A stretch of DNA of 64,000 bases, from contig OU862934.1 in the NCBI GenBank assembly GCA_917880885.1, forward strand, positions 32,720,734 to 32,784,733, in the 5' to 3' direction. Both the position numbers and the translations under genes were made by a program. This document shows, piece after piece, positions 31,202 through 41,992 of this stretch. How positions within the stretch are numbered: the stretch's first letter is position 1; the number at the start of each line of letters is the position of its first letter. Origin of the DNA: Limnephilus marmoratus (lineage: Eukaryota > Arthropoda > Insecta > Trichoptera > Limnephilidae). The notes under the pieces were generated by a model that worked only from the letters and a program-made list of their open reading frames with translations, did not search any database and had not been told where the DNA came from.

Positions 31202-31773
31202 TGTAGGGGCGTGTAAATAGCCGCTGACACGAGGGAGATGACTACCCTATGTAAATTAACGAAAATTGAATTCTTCCCTATGTGACACAAAAACAGTTGA
31301 CCCAGCAATTCCAAATTCCAAAGTGAAAACAAACAATACTCACTCAGAGAATGCAGCTCATTGGCGATGTCCAACACAAAAGACACTTCTTTTCATTAAA
31401 AAAAATATCAAGGCGGTATTGCATAATCTTAACAGATGTTTCGCACAGCAAGGAAGTTTCAACAATGAATAAATTTGCATATTAATAATACGTGCCACAA
31501 TCACAATCTTGTACAACAATAATTCAAGTATTGGATGAATTATTCGATTATGCGTGACTAGGAGCGACATCTCTTGGCCTTTTACTGACACTCCCGTCGG
31601 AAGCAATTGCCTGCCTCACAGAGGTAAGGAAATGCATGGATACACTGAATTTCAAGTCACACAGGTAAATTCAATACAATACAAAAACCACAGATGGCGC
31701 CCTCATGGTCTCATAGCATAAATTATTAATTGATTAAGAAAATGGATCCAAATATATTTATGGCGCGTATCCA
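31202..31773 (-). repeat. BEL element 3' LTR
   Basis: 572 bp, TGTAGGGGCG to GCGCGTATCCA as read on +. Near-identical to 39157-39728. Confidence 0.95.
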
Positions 31774-32080
31774 TATTCCCCGCCTTGGAAGTTCGTAGAG
31801 CTTACAAAAGAAAGAGTATAAAAATACAAATGAAACAAGAAATGAAATAGAAATAAAGTGACTGTATTCACCGGTAATATTAAGGAATGACACGCATTGG
31901 AAATTCGCAGAATCTCACAAAATAAAGAAAAATAACTAAAAAATACAATGTAATAAAGTTCAATTGACCAAGATAACGGATATTAAGTAATGCCATGTCT
32001 GGGTCAGAGATCATTGAAACAATGACTAAAAAACAAAAAATAAATAAATAAAAATAAACAATAATAGATAGAATATAAAA

Positions 32081-33427
32081 TTATTGCGTTGGAATGGGAT
32101 ATAATTTGACAACCGGACGTTTAAAAGAACCAAATCGTGTCTTTACCGTCGCAACGCGAACAATTTTATCCATTCCGGGATGGATTTCAGTTATCACGCC
32201 TAAAGGCCAATTTAACGGAGGGGAATCTTCCTGTCCCACTAGTACGACAGTTCCGATATCAATCGGATGATCAGAAGTAGTCCACTTCTGCCTGACTTGC
32301 AAGGTGTGCAGATACTCTGAACGCCACTTCTTCCGGAAGGACTGAACCATGCTGTCTAATAATTGCTTACGCTGAGTCAAATTGATTTTACCGTCTGCCA
32401 GGACAGAAGCAGGCAAGTACTGCAATGGTGTCGACATTAAAAAATGCGCAGGCGTAAGGACTTCTGGATAAGGGTCAGAAGACATAACTGTAAGTGGACG
32501 CGAATTCATTATGCACTCAATTTGAACTAGCACAGTCTGTAACTCCTCATAGGTGAGAAGCTGAGTTCCAATCACACGGTACAAGTGTGTCTTCATGCTC
32601 TTTATGTTCGACTCCCACATACCCCCAAAATGAGGCGCGCGTGGTGGAATCATTTTCCACTCTATACGACGCTTAGCGAGTTCGCGCTTTAATGAGGGCT
32701 CATATTCAGATTCAACCAAAAACTTGTAGAGGTCATCTAATTGTGCTTTCGCACCCACAAAATTAGTACCATTATCTGAATACAAGCATGTTACCGGGCC
32801 ACGCCGAGAAATAAAACGGCTGAAAGCAGCCAGGAAAGCATTTGAAGTTAAGTCAGAGACCAACTCAATATGAATAGCCTTGGTCACAAGGCATACGAAT
32901 AGACAAATATATACCTTTTGAGAATGTTGTCCTCTCCGACGAGTCAGCGTAATACGGAGGGGACCTGCGTAATCTACACCGGTATGTACGAAGGCCTTTG
33001 CTTCTGCAACACGATATGACGGTAAATCTGCCATCTTCGGTGTAGGATGCGATGGATTTAAGCGGAAGCAACAATTGCATTTCCGCACCATCGCCCTAAT
33101 AACAGTCCTAGCATCTAATATCCAATAGCGTTGACGTAAGATAGACATAAGAAGTCCTGGGCCTGTATGACAGTTCACGACATGAAAGTGAGCGATGATC
33201 AGATCGACAACACAGTCATGTTTGGGAAGTAAAACCGGATGTTTAACCTCAAAAGGTAAATCTGATTTAGAAAGCCGCCCCCCAATACGTAACAGATTAT
33301 CTCCATCAAGAAATAGAGATAAACTCTGAAGTCTTTTGGAATGAAATTTGCCTTTCTGGAGTGCAGCAATATCTCCTGCAAAATGAATACTGTGCACAGC
33401 ACGAATCACAGCCTTTTCAGCAGTCAT
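32081..33427 (-). CDS. BEL pol: integrase region
   Basis: 448-codon frame. It starts with the linker after RNase H (MTAEKAVIRAVHSIHF), then an HHCC zinc-binding region (HFHVVNCHTG with KCNCC). The DDE core shows VDYAGP, YSDNGTNFVGA and PPRAPHFGGMWESNIKSMK, so both Asp and the Glu are present. It ends in the C-terminal DNA-binding-like part typical of BEL/Pao. It is separated from the upstream pol frame by a one-base frame change at a run of seven A (minus strand) at 33468-33462. Removing one A would bring the frames into register; I therefore read this as one polyprotein with an indel or slippage site. Confidence 0.93.
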   Translation of the reverse strand: MTAEKAVIRAVHSIHFAGDIAALQKGKFHSKRLQSLSLFLDGDNLLRIGGRLSKSDLPFEVKHPVLLPKHDCVVDLIIAHFHVVNCHTGPGLLMSILRQRYWILDARTVIRAMVRKCNCCFRLNPSHPTPKMADLPSYRVAEAKAFVHTGVDYAGPLRITLTRRRGQHSQKVYICLFVCLVTKAIHIELVSDLTSNAFLAAFSRFISRRGPVTCLYSDNGTNFVGAKAQLDDLYKFLVESEYEPSLKRELAKRRIEWKMIPPRAPHFGGMWESNIKSMKTHLYRVIGTQLLTYEELQTVLVQIECIMNSRPLTVMSSDPYPEVLTPAHFLMSTPLQYLPASVLADGKINLTQRKQLLDSMVQSFRKKWRSEYLHTLQVRQKWTTSDHPIDIGTVVLVGQEDSPPLNWPLGVITEIHPGMDKIVRVATVKTRFGSFKRPVVKLYPIPTQ

Positions 33428-33431
33428 AAGA

Positions 33432-36059
33432 TTATTGACCGTTCCAGAGGAAAGTGATATCTTTTTTTATGAATCGGAGGACATAAACAACAATCCTTAG
33501 TAGTTTATCCCAAGTGGATATACGCTGAGCCAGTTCACTCAGGACCGATTTTTCACCCTGAAATGTTGCAATGAGCACATTAGCTTTGTGTTCAGGCATT
33601 TCACCAGTATTGGTAGGGTGAAACGGTTTTAATGGCCATTCCAAAGGTGGGCTGCGAATCCATGATGGGCCGTTCCACCATAAATCATGTGAAACGAGTT
33701 GGGAAGGAAGCATGCCACGAGAAAGGCAGTCGCTCGGGTTTTCACTACCAGCAACATGGTAAAAGTTCTCTGGAGACAAATTTTCTTGGCACTGAGCTAC
33801 GCGATTACTAACAAACACCGACCAGCGATGCGGTGAAGAATGTATCCAAGAGAGCGCAACGGTAGAATCGGAAAACGCATATGTTCCTGCGATAGGAAGA
33901 CGCTCAGAATAATTATCTTGAACCGTCCGTATTAATTTGGACATCAATACTGCGGCACAGAGCTCCAAACGAGCGAGGTTCGTCACTTTGGTGGGAGAAA
34001 CCTTTGATTTTGCGCACAACAATCTCACTGTAATTTTCCCAAACAGATCAGTGGTGTGCAAATAAATCACACAGCCGTAACCATTCATGCTTGCATCGCA
34101 GAAAGCAACAACGAGCACCGTACTGTCTTTCAGGACACTAACATGGCGAGGGATTTTCATCATTGAAATTAGAGGAAATTCCTGTGTAAGCGCCGAAAAC
34201 CGACGAATAACGCTATCAGGGGGTGTATCATCCCAACCAATGTTGCACAGCCATAGCTCTTTGATAAGTAATTTAGCATACAGAATGACAGGGGCGACCA
34301 AGCCGAGGACATCAAATAAGCGGGCGACTATGAAGAGTATGCTCCGCTTTGTGCACTTCTCCTGAACATAAGATGTCGTAAAGAAGAAGCTGTCATCAGC
34401 TGGTTCCCACGAAAGGCCTAACACCTTAGAGGTATTGTTAGAACCAACAGTGAAGTCCACTGGGCTGCGGTGAGAATCCGGGAGGTTCTCAAGTACAACT
34501 TGAGAATTACTAGTCCATTTTACTAAATCAAAGGCACCGGACTTAAACAACGAGATTAATTCTCGAGAAAGACGTATGGCGCTGGGCTCATCTGCAATAG
34601 AATAGACCAGGTCGTCCATATACAGCTTGGACTCTGCCACTTTGGCAGCGTCCGGGTAATGTGGTCTCATATCCTGGGCCAACTGGCGAACCGTCCGCAT
34701 TGCTAAGTACGGACTTGCCGTCAAGCCGAAAGGAACTCGATTGAACTGAAAAGTTCGTATGAGACCATTATTTGAGAATCGAAATAAGATCTTCAGGTAT
34801 CTGCGATGCTTGCTAGGAACTTCAATCTGTAAATACATTTGCTTTATATCCGCAGTCATAGCGATGGGAAAAAGACGAAAGTCAAGCAAAAGCAGAAACA
34901 AATCGGCTTGCAAATTGGGACCAGTATGAATAATATCATTCAGTGACAGCCCTGTGTGTGTTTTAGCACTAGCATCGAGCACAATACGAGGCATTGGTTT
35001 GTCTGGACGAGTGACAGCATGATGTGGGATGTAATATCCATCTTCTGTGATATCAGACTCTGAGACTTCTGATAGGTATTTATTTTCAATATATTCACTG
35101 ATAATCTTGTTATAATTCTCCTGCAAAGCAGGGGAATGCTTAAATTTTCGCTCCAATGCCAAAAATCGGCGTTGGGCAGCAGTACGAGAATTACCCAATT
35201 GTCTTGGATCTTTACAGAAAGGTAAAGCAACAGAATATCTACCATCATCAGTGCGAGAAATTGATGAAATAAAGAGATTCTCACATTCTGTCTCCTCCGG
35301 ACTTAGAAATTTTATATTAGGTATCTCTTCTAACAGCCAAAATTTTTGCACTAAATCATTCAGTGCGAGTGCCGAAAATGATGTGTTTGTGTTGAGCACA
35401 TTATTGGGGTAATCACCCATCAACACGAAACCGAAAGCGGTCGATAACGCGGGGGGTGCACTAGTACCCGATTCAACCCTGTTCCCTAAATAAATATATG
35501 GGAACAGTTGCGCACCGATGACGACATCCACGCATCCAGGAATATTCCACGTTAAGTCTGCGAGAGGTATGCCCTCTAAGTACCTCATATCACCCTTGGC
35601 TATATAGTGATTAGGTAATTGGTCGGTGATACTGTCAACGACAAGCGCATGTATATTATATTTATTCTCTGGGTATACGCGAGACTCAATATCCAAATAC
35701 ACGTAACCGAAAATTGGTCGAGACGTTGATCCAATTCCTTTGACAAACGAATTACTCAAAGGAATTATTGATAAATTCAGCGTCTTACAACAATCGACCG
35801 TAATCAAATTATTTTGAGAGCCATTATCAATTAGGCACCGAACAATAACTTTATTTCCGTTTTTAAGCTTCGCGTATACTTGTGCGGTCGAAAGTAAAAT
35901 AGAAGAGTTCGAGTACTTTGGCACAAAGCGAACACGAAGGATTGACATTCGCGGTCCCCTCCACTTGCTTATCACCAATGCCAGTTCCATTGATGCTGGA
36001 TGACACTGGAGAGGGGACTGACGGTTCTTCACTGGTAGGTACTTGCGACGTATGTACAT
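33432..36059 (-). CDS. BEL pol: protease, reverse transcriptase, RNase H
   Basis: 875-codon frame. The retropepsin-like domain follows STAQVYAKLKNG with CLIDNGSQNNLI, an unusual DNG where DSG or DTG is expected. Reverse transcriptase has RIVLDASAKTHTGLSLND, MTADIKQMYLQI, FNRVPFGLTASPYLAMR and the KLYMDDLVYSI catalytic box. RNase H has FCDASMNGYGCVIYLHT and FSDSTVALSWIHSSPHRW. Order and spacing are those of BEL/Pao pol. The first codons (36059 to about 35930) overlap the gag frame and are probably not used as a start. Confidence 0.93.
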   Translation of the reverse strand: MYIRRKYLPVKNRQSPLQCHPASMELALVISKWRGPRMSILRVRFVPKYSNSSILLSTAQVYAKLKNGNKVIVRCLIDNGSQNNLITVDCCKTLNLSIIPLSNSFVKGIGSTSRPIFGYVYLDIESRVYPENKYNIHALVVDSITDQLPNHYIAKGDMRYLEGIPLADLTWNIPGCVDVVIGAQLFPYIYLGNRVESGTSAPPALSTAFGFVLMGDYPNNVLNTNTSFSALALNDLVQKFWLLEEIPNIKFLSPEETECENLFISSISRTDDGRYSVALPFCKDPRQLGNSRTAAQRRFLALERKFKHSPALQENYNKIISEYIENKYLSEVSESDITEDGYYIPHHAVTRPDKPMPRIVLDASAKTHTGLSLNDIIHTGPNLQADLFLLLLDFRLFPIAMTADIKQMYLQIEVPSKHRRYLKILFRFSNNGLIRTFQFNRVPFGLTASPYLAMRTVRQLAQDMRPHYPDAAKVAESKLYMDDLVYSIADEPSAIRLSRELISLFKSGAFDLVKWTSNSQVVLENLPDSHRSPVDFTVGSNNTSKVLGLSWEPADDSFFFTTSYVQEKCTKRSILFIVARLFDVLGLVAPVILYAKLLIKELWLCNIGWDDTPPDSVIRRFSALTQEFPLISMMKIPRHVSVLKDSTVLVVAFCDASMNGYGCVIYLHTTDLFGKITVRLLCAKSKVSPTKVTNLARLELCAAVLMSKLIRTVQDNYSERLPIAGTYAFSDSTVALSWIHSSPHRWSVFVSNRVAQCQENLSPENFYHVAGSENPSDCLSRGMLPSQLVSHDLWWNGPSWIRSPPLEWPLKPFHPTNTGEMPEHKANVLIATFQGEKSVLSELAQRISTWDKLLRIVVYVLRFIKKDITFLWNGQ

Positions 36060-36399
36060 GAGTATTGGTTTTCATATTATTCACACTGCCGAAATGTAAG
36101 AATGTATGATGACGTTTATTGCACAAATCACAAACTAACCCCGATTTGCATGACTTGATTGTATGTGAACCACTAAGGCAATTTACACAGGCATTTTTCG
36201 ATTTTATAAATTCAAATCGAGCCTGTGGGGAACTCATACATTTAAACTTTGAGCAAACGTTGACTAAATGATCAGTTTTGTTACACAGAATACATCCTTT
36301 CGGCGGAGCTGGGAAGCGCGGAATATTCGCATTACTCGCGACGAACGATTTAGTATTATTTGATCGGGAGGACGAAATGGGATGCGTTTTATTTACAAC
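35863..36399 (-). CDS. BEL gag C-terminal part with zinc knuckles
   Basis: Continuation of gag beyond the hAT insertion. It has a CX2CX4HX4C knuckle at about 36299-36258 (CILCNKTDHLVNVC), a second (CVNCLSGSHTIKSC) and a third CX2C..HH.FLH unit, as in other BEL elements. It is in the same frame as the N-terminal gag part, because insertion plus duplication adds 1473 bp, a multiple of three. The frame then differs by +1 from pol. Confidence 0.85.
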   Translation of the reverse strand, partial: VVNKTHPISSSRSNNTKSFVASNANIPRFPAPPKGCILCNKTDHLVNVCSKFKCMSSPQARFEFIKSKNACVNCLSGSHTIKSCKSGLVCDLCNKRHHTFLHFGSVNNMKTNTHVHTSQVPTSEEPSVPSPVSSSINGTGIGDKQVEGTANVNPSCSLCAKVLELFYFTFDRTSIREA

Positions 36400-36407
36400 A
36401 CCATGCG

Positions 36408-37872
36408 CAGGGCCGGATCTACGAAATCTAGCGCCCTGTGCAGTAGGTACCGATGGCGCCCTCCCCCCCTACATTTTTATTTTGATTAAAAATTCGTTTA
36501 CCCCAATTTTTTTTTTTATTTAATTTTTTTTTTTTTTACACTAATTTATCAAATAAAATCAAGACATATAAAGGGTGTAACCCTATCTAAAGTTTTCGAA
36601 TAAATAAGCCACGATCTATGTAATTTTTCTCCATTAGGCAGTTTCTTGTAATAATACTTAGTATTAAATTTACGCTTGTTCGTAATAGGAAAATGAAAAC
36701 CTTTCTATTGTACAGGACCTTCCTGAACTAATAAACTAATGGAATTTTGAGATAACTTTGGCCAGCATCCGGGATCTTTCAATTCAAGCTCTGAAAACAG
36801 AATTAAATTTAAACTGCTATCAGTGACGTTATTTTTATCTTCTAATAATTCGACCGGAGGAATTTGTGCGATAGATATCTGTTTAGATGTGCTCGGGACC
36901 ATTGTAACGTCATTGCGCGGGACATCACTTCTTATCGGTGCTGGAGAAATTGGAATAAAAAATTCCCAATGGGAACGAGTTTTTTTATGTCATTATGCTC
37001 TTTAATTCTAAGTTTTAGATTCTGCGAGCCTGAAAGTTTTTTTTTAATTATTGTTCTATTCATTGTAATCCACAATCCACAACCTCTAACAACCAATAGA
37101 AATGTAGTTATAAATTAAAAAATCTAATTATTATATTATAATAATAATATAATAATATAACCTCAAATTTGTACCTTGCATTTCCATTTCCCCTGTGTTC
37201 TGTGTTGAGCGAACAAACACGAACGTATCTATTGTATCAACGGCTTACGAAAGACGCTTACACTGATTATTACTGACTGTAAAATAACAAATCTAATAGA
37301 AATTAATTGTAGGTACATTTAACGAACTTCAACTGTCAAATCAATGATGAAACTTTTCTGTTGCAAACCGTGCGATGTTTATGCTAATGGAATTTACTGA
37401 AGATTTCATAAGAAAATGGTCTTTAAGTCCCTTCTCCTAGAGACTTAATTCGTACAAAAGCATTTTGAAAGGCGCCGACGGTTGGTTTGTTCTCTTGAAT
37501 AAAAGTACGGCGCTGTGATTGGTTAATGAATTTGGATCGCACTCATTCGTCGTAAAAGACAGTAAAAGATATATGGAAAAATAGATCTTACGTTTAAACT
37601 AAATATATGGAATTTGTAAAAAAATTCTGTAACTGACTATAAATTCGTAAATCGTTGAATTTCGTTGAATTCAAACCAGATGCGAGCGCAGTCTGTATCT
37701 TTGGAAAGTGTTGCTAGAGCGTAATAATTATTTCGTACTATGGGAAATTTTTAAACGATTCAGGGAATATTATAACAAATTTTTAATACAATATTTATTT
37801 TCTCACGGCGCCCCTTCGGAGTTGGCGCCAGGTTTTTTGCACGTTTTTGAACGTATGGCAGATCCGGCGCTG
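36408..37872. mobile_element. 1465-bp hAT-type element inside BEL gag
   Basis: ACCATGCG at 36400-36407 and 37873-37880 is an 8-bp target duplication. Ends CAGGGCCGGATCTACG and, inverted, CAGCGCCGGATCTGCC. Subterminal GCGCCCT-type sequence on both sides. Inside lies a fragment of a ZMYM1-like hAT protein (36705-36902). The insertion postdates the BEL element and inactivated its gag. Confidence 0.93.
36705..36902 (-). pseudogene. hAT (ZMYM1-like) transposase N-terminal fragment
   Basis: Minus-strand frame with PSTSKQ and DPGCWPKLSQ...LLVQEGPVQ. It resembles the D.G.WP........L...GP.Q region ahead of the TTF-type zinc finger in hAT-derived ZMYM1-like proteins. Only the N-terminal part is present; the catalytic and dimerisation regions are absent. 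Confidence 0.6.
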
Positions 37873-37880
37873 ACCATGCG

Positions 37881-38796
37881 AGTTACTCGTTCGTTCTAAA
37901 ATCTTTACTTGATCTTGTACAAACGAAACTAACTCATTATAAGAAGGAATTTCTTTATTACGAACTGTCAGCTCAAAGTTCTGAGCCGTCTGTGAATCAA
38001 TTTTTCTTACCGCGCAGTGAAACAAAATAAAATCAGTTAAATCTTCAATACCTAACTGCTTTAATGCCGACACTGACGAAGAATATCTTTCAATGAAAGA
38101 ATTGAGACTGGCAGATGTATTCGCGCAGTTTTTCGCATCGAGAATATTATTTAAATAATGTGTTCCTAGTGTACGTTTATCTTGATATTTTTTAACTAAA
38201 CTCTCCCAAATGATCTGATATGTATCACCCGAAGGCACAATGCCTGCGGTTACGTTCAACGCCCCATGTGTGAGTTTTCCGGCTAAGTACTGCACACGCT
38301 GCGAGTCAGTTAGCTGTCTATTATTATGGATATTGGCTTTAAATGACTCAAAAAATTTCGACCAGCTTTCATTCTTACCATCGAAGGTTGGAAGATCTAT
38401 TGCTGGAAGATTAATCATACACGGCTCCCGCGACTTATTTTGTGACGTCAGTGATTCTCTTACAGAAGTTTTCATATTCGATCTAGTCCGTTTGACCTTC
38501 AAAAAAAGATCATCGAAAGCATTTAAAGCTTGAAAATCTGGTTTAAATTCTGGATTTAAAGTTAACTGACGATCATTGATGCTATCTATAATATTTTCAA
38601 ATTGACTTCGCATTTGATCAATCATCTCTGACTGAGCCATAAACACTTCATTATTTTTTGACTCAAAATTAGATATATTCTTTGTTGCATTATACAGATC
38701 GTTCATACGAAAAAAAAGATTTTCCTTTTTTGCAGTTAAAAGAATAATCGATCTGTCTTGAGCCTCACCCTCACCTTCCTCCGTAATTCTTGGCAT
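37881..38796 (-). CDS. BEL gag N-terminal part
   Basis: Starts MPRITEEGEGEAQ at 38796 and runs through coiled-coil-like sequence to the conserved INLPAIDLPTFDGKNESWSK, FESFKANIH and VQYLAGKLTHGAL segments of BEL gag. It runs on into the hAT element at 37880 and terminates there at 37795, so the natural protein is interrupted. Confidence 0.9.
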
Positions 38797-38839
38797 TTTT
38801 TATATGCGAAAAGATTACCACAAAATTTTACAATAATGT

Positions 38840-38985
38840 TACAATGTTAATAATTAATTAATAATAATGTTGCGAATAATTGTCCAAAATTGCGACAATT
38901 CTGCGAACAATGTTAACGATTAATTAATAATAATAATGTTGCGAATAATTATCCAAAATTACGATAATTCTGCGAACATCCAAAT
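38840..38985 (-). repeat. Tandem repeat in BEL 5' untranslated region
   Basis: Two copies of about 65 bp containing AATAATGTTGCGAATAATT, CCAAAATTRCGAYAATTCTG and CGAAC between the 5' LTR and gag. Confidence 0.75.
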
Positions 38986-39156
38986 ATGTCATCCAAAAGC
39001 AAAAACAAGACCAGCTATAGTTCTCAAAAAATGAAAGGTACTTCAAATTTACCAAAAAAAAATACGTAAATTCAAACATCCATGTAATTAAGCTATAATC
39101 TTGAATTGAATGTATGAATGAATTAATAATCCAGGCTACAAAAGGACCATTAAATA

Positions 39157-39728
39157 TGTAGGGGCGTGTAAATAGCCGCTGACACGAGGGAGATGACTAC
39201 CCTATGTAAATTAACAAAAATTGAATTCTTCCCTATGTGACACAAAAACAGTTGACCCAGCAATTCCAAATTCCAAAGTGAAAACAAACAATACTCACTC
39301 AGAGAATGCAGCTCATTGGCGATGTCCAACACAAAACACACTTCTTTTCATTAAAAAAAATATCAAGGCGGTATTGCATAATCTTAACAGATGTTTCGCA
39401 CAGCAAGGAAGTTTCAACAATGAATAAATTTGCATATTAATAATACGTGCCACAATCACAATCTTGTACAACAATAATTCAAGTATTGGATGAATTATTC
39501 GATTATGCGTGACTAGGAGCGACATCTCTTGGCCTTTTACTGACACTCCCGTCGGAAGCAATTGCCTGCCTCACAGAGGTAAGGAAATGCATGGATACAC
39601 TGAATTTCAAGTCACACAGGTAAATTCAATACAATACAAAAACCACAGATGGCGCCCTCATGGTCTCATAGCATAAATTATTAATTGATTAAGAAAATGG
39701 ATCCAAATATATTTATGGCGCGTATCCA
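39157..39728 (-). repeat. BEL element 5' LTR
   Basis: 572 bp, partner of 31202-31773; followed by the CATTG duplication on the right. Confidence 0.95.
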
Positions 39729-39835
39729 CATTGTATTACATAGTTTTTACATTACATGGTTTTTACATTTCATAACCTTAGATTACATTAGATTGCAATA
39801 CTAACATTTACATGATATTATATTACCATACGATA

Positions 39836-40310
39836 TTATTCACTATCACTACTTTGTTTTTTGTGAATAAACATGAACAATTTTTTTTTGAATTTGCACA
39901 CACTTTTTTCGTTTTTGATATCATCTGGAAGGCAATTATATAAATTACCCCCCTCGTAACTAATTGATTGCTTACCGTAGTTAGTATGAATGGTGTTTAA
40001 ACGTATGTTATCGTGTTGTGTAAAATGTTTGTGTACTTGGGACGTTTTAATGAATTCTGTGTTTGTATGTATGAGTTTATTATTTATTTTGTATATAAGG
40101 ACACATATATTGTACTCGTATAGTTTTCTTAATGTTAGCAGTTTTGTTTCCAAATATAATTTTTTTGTGGATGTTTTGGATTCGTAGTGAAATAGTTTTT
40201 TGATTATCTTATTTTGAATTACCTGTAATTCATTGATGTATGTTTCATACGCATTTCCCCAGATTTCAAGCAGGTAATTTAGGTGTGAGTGTACGAGACT
40301 ATAATATAAA
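39836..40310 (-). mobile_element. LINE C-terminal fragment
   Basis: The minus-strand frame reads SLVHSHLNYLLEIWGNAYET, IQNKIIKKLF, LRKLYEYNICVLIYKI and ends SVCKFKKKLFMFI, the thumb and C-terminus of a CR1/Jockey-group protein. 5' truncated. The BEL element inserted next to its 3' end. Confidence 0.75.
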
Positions 40311-40329
40311 CTTTTATTTTATTATTATT

Positions 40330-40458
40330 ATTATTTTTGAATACATCATACCGAAGATATTTAATTTATTACCTGACGCTATAAAGCAATGTAATTCTAC
40401 GAATAAGGTTAAATATATGATGAAAAATTGGCTATCGGAAAAAATATATTTATATTGA
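40330..40458 (+). mobile_element. LINE C-terminal tail, short
   Basis: Frame ends IFNLLPDAIKQCNSTNKVKY and then MMKNWLSEKIYLY. This resembles the last 40 residues of CR1-group proteins. Preceded by an (ATT)n run. Confidence 0.55.
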
Positions 40459-40499
40459 TATTGATATGTATGAAAAAATGTTGAATCTGTAGATATAAG

Positions 40500-41095
40500 T
40501 TATGAGATGGGACGAACATATAGTTTCAACTTCCACAAAGATCAGAAAACTTACTCATCTATTCATGTCTGTTAGAAATATTCTTTGCGTAAAAGATATG
40601 AAACAAATGTACCATTCCTTGTGTAACTCGTTGCTAGAATATGCATCCTTGGGATGGGGAGGCTGTTCCAAAACAATAATGGATCCCTTAGCAAAAGCAC
40701 AAAAATCACTTCTAAGGGTCATCCTCAAGAAACCCTTCAGGTATTCTAATGATCTATTATTTGAAGAGATACGAGTTCTTGATGTACGGCAACTATACAT
40801 AAGAAAAATTATTTTACATACACAAAAACACCGACACCACTATTCATCCATTGATCATCTCCACAACACCCGCCATGCAGGGAGGAATCCAGCAGTTCCA
40901 CCTACTACAAACACATCACACGCCCAAAGACAATACTCCTACTTAGGGCCCAAATTGTTCAACATCATACCTGATGCATGGAAACTGAAAAGTGCAAGCA
41001 CTTTACGGAAATGGGTTAGCAATTGGCTTCTGGACATGGGGAGAGTCGAGAGCGAACATATGTTAACACAATCTCACATACCTAATATGTACTAA
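40500..41095 (+). mobile_element. LINE reverse transcriptase thumb and C-terminus
   Basis: Open frame of 197 codons: RWDEHIVSTSTKIRKLTHLF, LEYASLGWGGCS, AKAQKSLLRVILKKPFRYS, then ...YLGPKLFNIIPDAWK and RKWVSNWLLDMG. Same lineage as 61113-62210 and 57006-57422 (the YG..GWGG, QK..IK.ILKKP and LF.E blocks). The catalytic palm is missing. Confidence 0.82.
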
Positions 41096-41483
41096 AAAGT
41101 TTATGTTATTACATAACAAAAAAAATATATCCTTTTGCTCTGTTTTTTTGATCCGTGTAAAATAACGACGGTTTTTTCATTCTTGAAAAATAACGACTAG
41201 ACATATTAAAAATAAGTTTTGAAATTTAATAGATTGGAAATTTATGTTCATATAAATATTCTGGTTTATAAATGGGTAATTTCTATTACTTAGGAAATTC
41301 TAAAAAATACAGTACATTGATTAAAAATTAAATAGTCATAAATGCATTTCGAATTCTTATGTCATATGTTGGTGTATAAAAGTGTAAATTCTAATTATGC
41401 AATTGCAAATGTTCCCCAAAATAACCTGGAAAACTATTAATGTAATTAAATGTAAGGCCTTTGCAATTTCATTAAAAAAAATG
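41096..41483. other. AT-rich, no gene
   Basis: 3' UTR-like sequence after the LINE and unclassified DNA. No coding signal. Confidence 0.4.
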
Positions 41484-41992
41484 TGTAGCGCGCCGTTTTT
41501 ACGCTTGCCACTACACCATCTCTTTCCCCCGTACAGCGCCATCCTGCTCACCCACCCCTAAGCAAACCAGGATGCGCCGACGCCTTCTGCGCATCTCCCA
41601 CCCTCGAGCCGCTACATAAACCACACCCCGCAACAAGGAATGGGCTATATAACAGGCTGCGCGCCCTAAATCAGTCAGTTCGTCTGCAGCTCGCTCTTGG
41701 CTAGTACGCTCTCTTAGTTGCGCTTCGTCCTCTGGCACGACCCTCTAAGGAGTATTCTACTACCATAAGTAAAGCACCAACCAGACCCCCGACTGCTGCC
41801 TTAGTTGCGCTTCGTCCTATGGTACGACCCTCTAAGCAGAACCACAGTCAGTTTTGTTGTTCCCAAAGCCTAACGGCAAGGTTCCCTCCGATCCCTTGCT
41901 CAGTTAATTAGTGAATTGATACATTGTGACTATTTTTACCATATTATGTGATCTGTGAACTTACTTTCTTAAATAAATAACCTTTACCAACA
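41484..41992 (+). repeat. Putative solo LTR with core promoter
   Basis: A GC-rich block in AT-rich surroundings that starts TGTAGCGCGCC and ends near ACCAACA. It has a TATATAA at 41646-41652, an initiator-like TCAGTCAGTT 25-33 bases downstream, and AATAAATAAC near 41972-41981. The segment CTTAGTTGCGCTTCGTCC followed by a GGYACGACCCTCTAAG end occurs twice (41713-41749, 41800-41837). No target duplication or partner LTR is visible. Confidence 0.45.

Larger units (their letters stand above)
31202..39728 (-). mobile_element. BEL/Pao LTR retrotransposon, young, gag interrupted
   Basis: Two 572-bp LTRs with TG..CA ends flanked by CATTG at 31197-31201 and 39729-39733. I count only two differences between the LTRs (in the ATTAACRAAAA and CACAAAASACAC segments), so insertion is recent. 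Transcription is on the minus strand. A TGG-starting primer site candidate lies about six bases inside the 5' LTR (near 39150, TGGTCCTTTTGTAGCC on the minus strand), and a purine tract (AAGGCGGGGAATA, minus strand) abuts the 3' LTR at 31774-31786. Order of coding parts: gag, zinc knuckles, protease, reverse transcriptase, RNase H, integrase. A 1465-bp hAT element splits gag, and two frame changes break the polyprotein. Confidence 0.96.
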
